DNA of 64,000 bases from Bryopsis sp. KO-2023. Taxonomy: Eukaryota > Chlorophyta > Ulvophyceae > Bryopsidales > Bryopsidaceae. The stretch covers positions 3,968,001-4,032,000 of the forward strand of contig BSYQ01000003.1 of NCBI GenBank assembly GCA_030272585.1, read 5' to 3'. Shown here piece after piece: positions 58,222 through 64,000 of the stretch. The notes below the pieces were generated by a model that worked only from the letters and a program-made list of their open reading frames with translations, was not told the DNA's origin and did not search any database. The translations under genes and the position numbers were made by a program. Position 1 is the first letter of the stretch. Each line of letters starts with the position of its first letter.

Positions 58222-59820
58222 TTCTTCTCGTCGATTGAAGAGAGGGGCATTTTTGGACGATGCTTATTTGTTGTTGGGAATGTCCCTCACAGATCTGCCG
58301 GACTCCATGCAGGCTGCCAGACCTACACAGGCTGCTGGACCTGCACAGACCGTCGTTTTCAAGAGGGGGACCTCGGTGGATGATGTTGAAGAAGCCGTCG
58401 TGCTGGAACCAGCAGTTCAGCCCACCCCCAGCGACAGCAGGACCAGCGACAGTGACAGCGATTCAGATGAGGAAGCAGAGCAAGGTTAATAGGCACCCTC
58501 GCAATCCTGAAGTGAACACGCTTCAATATTTTGAAGCGTGTTCAAAATGAACGATTGTTCATTTTGATCTTTATTGTTGGATAAATCAACAATATTTATA
58601 CGATTGTTGTATAAATGAACAATCGTTTTTGGTGCACGAATTCATCAAGCACAATATGATGAAAGTCCTTTTGATTGTGTGTTTTTATTGAATGTGAAAG
58701 GTGGGCGAAACCCTCTGCTTGATGGGGAAAATATTCTGATCAAGTTGCTGGAGGTGGGGGGAGGGCAAGGTGATTTGCAGTGAGCCCACAGTATATGGAT
58801 ACATGTATTTTTATGGTGGTTTCTGTCCCATCCTGAGTTTATGTACTGCCCCAACAGTCTCGAGATGTACATTGTATGTATGTTCTGCATCAGGTTGCTG
58901 GTGGGAGGATCAGCACTCGGAACTGATTTTTGATTTTCCACTCCACACTGCACACAAGAACTTGTCGAAGTTGTTTTTGTTTTGTTTTTTTAATTTAAAG
59001 TTTTATATGTGGAAGATTCCGCTGATTCTGTGGCTGTTTGTTCAGTGGATGCACCCACCACGGAGCAAGCCAACGATCAGGTTTCAGAGGAGATCAAGGT
59101 TATTGATGTTCAGGAGCTGGTGGGGCAGGAGTGGGAGAGTTTTGACGAGGTGCCCTTCGCAACGCTGAAGGAAGTTGCTCTGTGGCGCTTGCCTGAGGTT
59201 CGAAAGGTTTCGTTAAGGATGCTTCGACTATATTCTTGCCGAGAAAAAAACGAGAACGGTGAGCTGCCTTCCCTGACGTTGATGTTTTGTGGGACGTTTC
59301 GATATTGGTTTTTGAAATTAGAAAGTGTGATTGGTTTTTGAAATTAGAAAGTGTGATTTGCATTTCTTATCCTTGAAATTGTTGCTTAAAACCTTGGAAG
59401 CAATTATTATTAACACTATGATTTGTGGGAGGAAAGAAAGGGGCACACATGTAAACAATGAATGTTTAAAAAATTTGATTTGAAAAGAAATGAATACACT
59501 GACACACTGGTCACCCCCCCCCAAAAAAAAAAAAAGAAAACTCGATAGGAAACAAAAAAACTAATTGAAAACTGATAAAGTGCAATAGAGTGCCCCTTAT
59601 CACTCACCTTATCGATAAGGTGCAGTTCGCTTACGAGTTTTGTCTGGATGCATGATTTTTGATGGTTTGTGGGGGATTTTTTTTTGTTTCAGTTCGCTGT
59701 TATTCATGGAAAGACCCCCAGCCCCCGTGGTGGCCGACTGACGTGCCGTACTGCAAACCCAATGGAAAAGTTGCGTGGGAAAGGGTCTTGGAGGCTTTGT
59801 GCAGGGAATACGGCAAATAG
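56666..59820 (+). CDS. Nuclear-type acidic protein with an NRF1-like C-terminal block
   Basis: A 349-aa protein from seven exons: 56666-56837, 57040-57150, 57353-57430, 57905-58060, 58293-58484, 59046-59258 and 59693-59820. All six introns are phase 1 and all join in frame. The first three exons code a folded-looking part (VQIAAIGRVTPDCVSLYVPL; LEDGTSLSAIISYPG). A nuclear-localisation-like run follows (RRTSKRRRNVG), then Ser/Asp/Glu repeats (SESESDSESEDEG; SDSDSDSDEEAE), a helical block (PFATLKEVALWRLPEVRK) and the end YSWKDPQPPWWPTDVPY with a helical tail. The Trp-Trp-Pro-x-Asp-Val core followed by a helix recalls the DNA-binding region of NRF1/Ewg transcription factors. This is a short likeness, and I do not claim the family. 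A nuclear, perhaps DNA-linked role fits the composition. Confidence 0.65.
58513..58627. repeat. Cluster of four hairpins inside an intron
   Basis: Four back-to-back inverted repeats lie in the intron after exon 5. Stem 1 is 14 bp (58513-58544, loop TATT). Stem 2 is 11 bp (58542-58567, loop GATT). Stem 3 is 8 bp (58572-58594). Stem 4 is 8 bp (58594-58616). An outer pair also exists: AACGATTGTTCAT at 58550-58562 and its exact reverse complement at 58615-58627. Nothing in the exons explains this. Confidence 0.85.
59304..59355 (+). repeat. 26-bp direct repeat, two copies
   Basis: ATTGGTTTTTGAAATTAGAA plus AGTGTG occurs twice, head to tail and nearly exactly, in the last intron of the gene above. 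A simple tandem duplication. Confidence 0.85.
59605..59622. repeat. 18-bp perfect palindrome
   Basis: CACCTTATCGATAAGGTG is fully self-complementary and has no loop. It lies in an intron 70 bases before the last exon of the NRF1-like gene. It could be a dimeric protein site. Confidence 0.75.
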
Positions 59821-60985
59821 GAATCCGGGGATGTTCTTTGTCGACTTTGGTGTGTTGATTTTCCTCTGCTGAGAGCATTTTAAACTCAAAAGTATCGAAA
59901 TTGTTGGTCTTTCAATCACGGAAGAGATCTTGTTGCGGATCAAAAAAATCCTAAAACGATGTGGTGACTGCAAAGAGGCCTTTTTACTGAAAAAGGTAAC
60001 AGGTGATGTGTAAACAGTTGCTCAAACTTCTTCCGGTTGCGTAAAGAATGGATTCGGGTGGTGCACAGGAAGTAAAAAAAATTGAGTGGCCTTGCTGCAA
60101 CTTGTGTTGAGGTGGAATGGAATGGTTGGAGAGAGCGACACTCACAGAGAGTGTGATTGAGTGGCTACAGTGGATTTGAAATTTTGTGGTGGGAAATTGT
60201 GTGGAACACAAAAATTTGGAACCATAAGGTATCACTTCTCTCTTGTTGTCGTTTACTGACACAACTTCAATATATATATATAAAACTTCTCCCACCATGT
60301 TTTTGGCCGTCAATGATCAGATGAGTTCTCTTGCAACGAAGCTCTGCTGCACACAACACAGCGTGATTTCTCAATACTTGGGCACGGGTTTGGATGTCTT
60401 TGCAAGCATAAGTCGCTTGAGAAGGGGAGCATAAGTCGCTTGAGAAGGGGGTCACAGGCTGTGACTCACAGCATCATAACCCCTCCAGCATTTGACTACC
60501 TGACACTGTTCCAACCGCTTGCATCCCTTGTCACTTCTTGGGTCCACAATAATGCTCTCAATACCAACAGAGGGATGTTTTGTGAATATTATTGGGGAGG
60601 GGTGGGGTACTAGATTTCTTTGATAGAGTTAAGGAAATAGAAATCCTGTTTACAGATCAGCATTGTGTCCTCCTCCCACCCACATTGCAAACCACTGGTG
60701 CTTGAGAAACGGTTTTCTGTGAGAAATGGTTCTGATGAGGTTGGGATGTATGCTAGAAGTCCAAAAAAAGTAAACAAAAAGTTCAAATTTTGGTGGAAAT
60801 TTGTGGATTTTGTCCTCCGTTTGGGCATTGGAAACTCCCCATTAAAAGTTCACATTTTGGTGAATCAAATTTCACACACAGGGGCGTCCCAGTGCTGATG
60901 CAATTCCCAGCAGCTGCGGTGGGATGTCGTTTGGCTGATTGAATCGTTTCGAAAAGTTTGAACTCGACAAGAAGGACAGGGAACA
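59821..60985. other. Spacer, no gene seen
   Basis: A short helical open frame at about 59880-59995 (ITEEILLRIKKILKRCG, ending at a GTAACA donor) could be a stray exon. It has no partner. Confidence 0.35.
60405..60450 (+). repeat. 23-bp direct repeat, two copies
   Basis: AGCATAAGTCGCTTGAGAAG plus GGG occurs twice in direct succession. An inverted GTCAC/GTGAC pair follows at once. Confidence 0.85.
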
Positions 60986-61953
60986 ATGGCACGATACGCC
61001 GGTGAGTTGGATGGCTTCGCGCCACCTCGAATCGATACAGCATCTCTGGGACTGTCTGCTGCGACCTTGCTTAGGAGCAGCACTCTCGAAAAGTGTTGAA
61101 AACTTTTTAAAGTTTTTTGTTTTTTTTTGTCTGGGGGGGGGAGTCCAGGTGGCAAAACGAAAAAGGAAAAAACGGCTGACAAAAGGCACAGACGCCTAGC
61201 GAACCGGGAGGCGAAGCAGAACGTCAAATGGGTGGGTGGCTGATTTAGCAGCAAACTGTCTTCAGGAATTTTTTGGAAGATGAGTTCACTCCAATGGGGG
61301 GGGGGGTTGGTTGGCCATGTATTGAGAAACCAGATGCAGCACCCTGGGAAAGCAAAAGGAAATTCACTCTTTTTTTACTTCTGTGTCAATTTGCAAGAGT
61401 CTGTCGATCATGCTGAATGGGGAAATCATCTGCAACACTCCCCCCCCAAAAAAAACAAACAAAAAACATGAACCCAATTGAATGTGATTTGAATTCAGAG
61501 CAGCTTTCTGCTGAAAGATTCAAAAGTACGGCTCTTTTTCTGAGAAGTTTTCGCTGGAAATGTTGATTCGTGATATTTTTTGAGGGTTGGGTTGTTTGAA
61601 TGCAGGTGTTGATTATCATCGCATCCTTGGTCGTTTTAATCAGCGCTCTGGTGTGGATGTCTTCCCGTGAGTCAGTCTCCAAGGCCAATCCCAAGGTCAA
61701 TCCCAAGGCCAATTCCAAGGCCAATCCGAAAGCCAATCCGAAAGCCAAAACCAAAGCCAGTTCCAAAGCCAATTCCGAGGTTGATCCCGAGGTTGACGAG
61801 GAGTTGGTCAAAATGTTCAAAGAGAAAATCGTGGATGCGATGGGGGCGGACGGAATCGAAGGAAACCTGGAAGAATTGTTGAAAGACGAAAACTTCAAGG
61901 AGGAATTTCAAAAAGCTATGGAACGGGAGATGTCCGGAAAAACCGAGACGTGA
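60986..61953 (+). CDS. Small single-pass membrane protein with KANP repeats
   Basis: A 148-aa protein from three exons: 60986-61001 (only 16 nt), 61149-61231 and 61606-61953. Phases agree. The order is a short, very basic N-terminus (GGKTKKEKTADKRHRRLANR), one membrane helix (VLIIIASLVVLISALVWM), a tandem run of four-residue repeats (KANP and variants, about residues 59-85), and an acidic helical C-terminus (DEELVKMFKEKIVDAMG). The repeat is coded by a 12-bp DNA unit (AAGGCCAATCCC type) with drift at both DNA and protein level. I do not recognise the family. The positive-inside rule puts the N-terminus in the cytosol and the repeat on the outer or luminal side. The very small first exon rests on a clean GTGAGT donor and matching phase. 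Confidence 0.6.
61680..61795 (+). repeat. 12-bp coding tandem repeat
   Basis: About nine units of the AAGGCCAATCCC type code Lys-Ala-Asn-Pro and variants (KVNP, KANS, KAKT, KASS, EVDP). They lie just after the membrane helix of the small membrane protein. Confidence 0.85.
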
Positions 61954-62838
61954 TGCAGAAATGCCGTGTAATTTGGACGAGGCTTCACTGAAATCGGCGT
62001 GTAGTGTCTGAATTTGCTGGCTTGGTGGGGAATTGGCGACGAGAAAAGGGAAAATGCAACAAAAAAGCAAAGAAAAGAGTAATAAGCAACAAATGAGGAT
62101 GCCATGGTTGTGTTTTTCCGTTCAAACCCGAAGGGTGGTGATTTTCGTTTCATACTTCTCTTTCTTTTTCTTTTCTTTTAATTCGGAATTGAAGGAACTG
62201 TTTTGTAATTGAGGGTGTGCAATGACAAGGAAGCATGTTTTTGTTGTTGGGTTTTTGTTGTTAGTTCGTTTATTTGGAGGGAATTGCCCTGTGAAAAAAC
62301 AGGGGGAGGAAAAAGTACAAGAAGGGCAATAAGAAAGATCAGGATTTGTGACTAGGAGGGGGGGTCTGCCTGTTTCAAGACGAGGTCTGTGAAAACCTTT
62401 TTTTTCGCCAGCCTGCGCTTTGCAGCGGCATACAGGATTATTCGACTTTTGCAATCTGAGTGGATGCAAATTTCCTGACTGATATTCCTAGACAGTACCA
62501 ACTTCGTCTGGTGGCACACACAATGGAAAAGCGTTTTCCTTAACACATTGTGAATGTAAATTCAGAAGAAACCCAGACCATTGTATACAGGGCACACAAG
62601 CTGCCATCCACTGTTTAATTATTATCAGCTGACTTATGTATTTTCCATACTTCAGAATTTAATTTCCAGAAAAACATGAAACCTCACATCCAACGGTCCT
62701 GTGAGGCATTCCCGCACGAATTCTGTTTGTTTGTTTTTCTCGTTTTTTCTGGCATTCGTTTGGGGTTGAGGAAGACGTCCCCAGGGACGTCACCCCCCGA
62801 AACTCGACATCCCAGAACAGTTCGGCCGGGAAAACGGT
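61954..62838. other. Spacer with a minus-strand coding-like block
   Basis: At 62352-62500 the minus strand carries a protein-like open frame ending in a stop (ICIHSDCKSRIILYAAAKRR, then LAKKKVFTDLVLKQ). No partner exon was found. The rest shows nothing. Confidence 0.3.
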
Positions 62839-63978
62839 ATGGACGACGATGATGAGCAGCGTGCCGTCTTGGCACTCAAGGAACTCTCCAACACCGACGA
62901 AATCGCCAAGATGCGGAACGCGGCAAAGGTAGCGTTGCATTGAGAAACCGAAAGACGTCACGCAACCGTTCAAAACGATTCCATGAAACTGTTTTATTAA
63001 CTTGGGAAATCCGATTCGAGTGTGCAGATTCTCAGTTTCATGATCGTTGATTTTTCAGGAGTGTTTGCTCAAAGGGGGGACAGCGGACGTTGAAGATATT
63101 ATGAGCAGGGTCAGAGAGGCACTGGTAATGGCATTTCTTTGAAATAAAATGGCAATTTTTTGCACTGGGATGGAGTTAAGAATATTAAGCACCAGAGATG
63201 CATATTAGTCATGTGCTTGTTTTTTTAATCCGGAAAGTAAAAGCAATTATCCTGTTAAAAATGCATGTCGGTTGAAATTAGTGCAGTGATCCTGCTGAAA
63301 ATAATAATGAAATCAGAAAAAAAATAATAAAATAAAAATAAAGTAAAATAAAATAATGATGAAATGATGAACGGAGATGGTCACTTTTTACGACTCTTTT
63401 GCTGAAGGATCTCCAAGGGTTCAAAACAAAGATAGAGAATTTTGGATTCAGCTATGCAAGGGGACTGGGCGTTCAGCATGCGAAGTTCGCCAGCCAGGGA
63501 TGCCTGCAAAAAAGATCACACTCCGAACAGGAAAAATCAAGTAAGCATGCACCCTAATTTTTAAAGGATTTTTTTTGTTTTTTAGTTTTTTTTATGTTTT
63601 TTTAAATGAAACTTGAAAGATGGAAAACATATTCTTTATGTTTCCTCTTAAGGACGTGGCAGGAGGATCGTTTCTTTACAGCAAGCAGTTTGTTTTCTTT
63701 TTTGTTTTATTATCCAAGCGGGATGGCCATCATTTCGATAAATGTTTTGGGATGTTTGGCCAGGTTGTACTCAGAGAACGAATTCCGATCATGAACATAT
63801 CTGGAAGAGACTCTTGATGGACAGACTGTGTGCCCTTCGAGAAGCGACGGGCGTTCCTTATGTCAGACCACCCAGGCGCCCAGAAGAGGCCGAAAGACTG
63901 CGATTGCAATGTAGGAATACACAGGCCATGGCCGCCTCGAAATTAGTTGTGGAAAGGAATCTGTGTTTGTTTGATTGA
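62839..63978 (+). CDS. Unrecognised small protein, 167 aa
   Basis: Four exons join in phase: 62839-62928, 63059-63124, 63408-63540 and 63764-63978. The product is 167 aa and starts MDDDDEQRAVLALKELSN. It is mostly helical: an acidic N-terminal helix, KECLLKGGTADVEDIMSRVR, then FKTKIENFGFSYARGLG, a polar linker, and a basic helical end (HIWKRLLMDRLCALREATG; RRPEEAERLRLQCR). There is no signal peptide, membrane helix or catalytic motif. I do not recognise the family. The last join (63540 to 63764) was chosen because it is the only acceptor there that keeps the long final frame open. Confidence 0.55.
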
Positions 63979-64000
63979 CACCGATCATATCGCCTTGAAA

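Noticed and set aside
62839-63978. Idea that the 167-aa protein is ENY2/Sus1, partner of SAC3
   Set aside because: The helical KECLLKGG..DVEDIMSRVR stretch is only loosely similar, the length is wrong and key positions do not match.

Overview
This is nuclear DNA from a eukaryote. Most genes are split by many short GT-AG introns, the exon phases join exactly, and the products are eukaryote-specific: a 26S proteasome ATPase, an FG nucleoporin, SAC3/GANP, Golgi pH regulator, an SNM1 nuclease and a sterol glucosyltransferase. The gene mix includes families known from animals (TMEM106, CCDC90/MCUR1, GPHR), from fungi (a CAP59-type glycosyltransferase) and from plants and fungi (UGT80). With the short plant-type CCCTAAA run at 11421-11448, this suggests a protist or microbial eukaryote. 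I cannot place it more closely. Homopolymer tracts (poly-G/C, poly-A/T) are unusually common in introns and spacers.

Layout. 1-3.1 kb is repeat-rich: two arrays of a 16-bp palindrome (CACTTGC..GCAAGTG type) surround about 1.2 kb of unique DNA, and a weak hAT-transposase-like tail follows. 3.7-6.6 kb holds an unrecognised 11-exon gene (+). 8.3-10.8 kb is an FG-repeat nucleoporin (-). 11.25-11.5 kb is a compact terminal-inverted-repeat element that carries telomeric repeats. 12.2-15.7 kb is a divergent pair, a GT69/CAP59-like glycosyltransferase (-) and a mitochondrial CCDC90/MCUR1-like protein (+). 16.3-18.6 kb is an alpha/beta hydrolase (+). 18.7-21.3 kb is a leucine-rich-repeat protein (-), divergent from Rpt4 (+, 21.7-22.9 kb). 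23.2-27.0 kb holds a coiled-coil gene end (-) and TMEM106 (-). 28.5-31.4 kb is an NT-C2 coiled-coil protein (-), divergent from GPHR (+, 32.0-33.4 kb). 34.0-40.7 kb is a 13-exon SAC3/GANP gene (-), divergent from a class-I glutamine-synthetase-like gene (+, 41.3-45.0 kb). 45.5-47.9 kb is an SNM1/PSO2 nuclease (-), divergent from a UGT80 sterol glucosyltransferase (+, 48.4-52.8 kb). 52.8-56.7 kb is a gene-poor, homopurine and poly-A/T-rich spacer. 56.7-64.0 kb carries three small + strand genes of unknown or weakly recognised function.

The genes do not form a pathway. The SAC3 and nucleoporin genes both act at the nuclear pore. A recurring feature is head-to-head gene pairing, seen five times, with short shared upstream regions. 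Exon models were assembled by eye from splice signals. For most genes the summed exon length is divisible by three and every intron phase agrees, which is strong internal support. The 5' ends of the LRR, SNM1 and 23-kb coiled-coil genes are not resolved.
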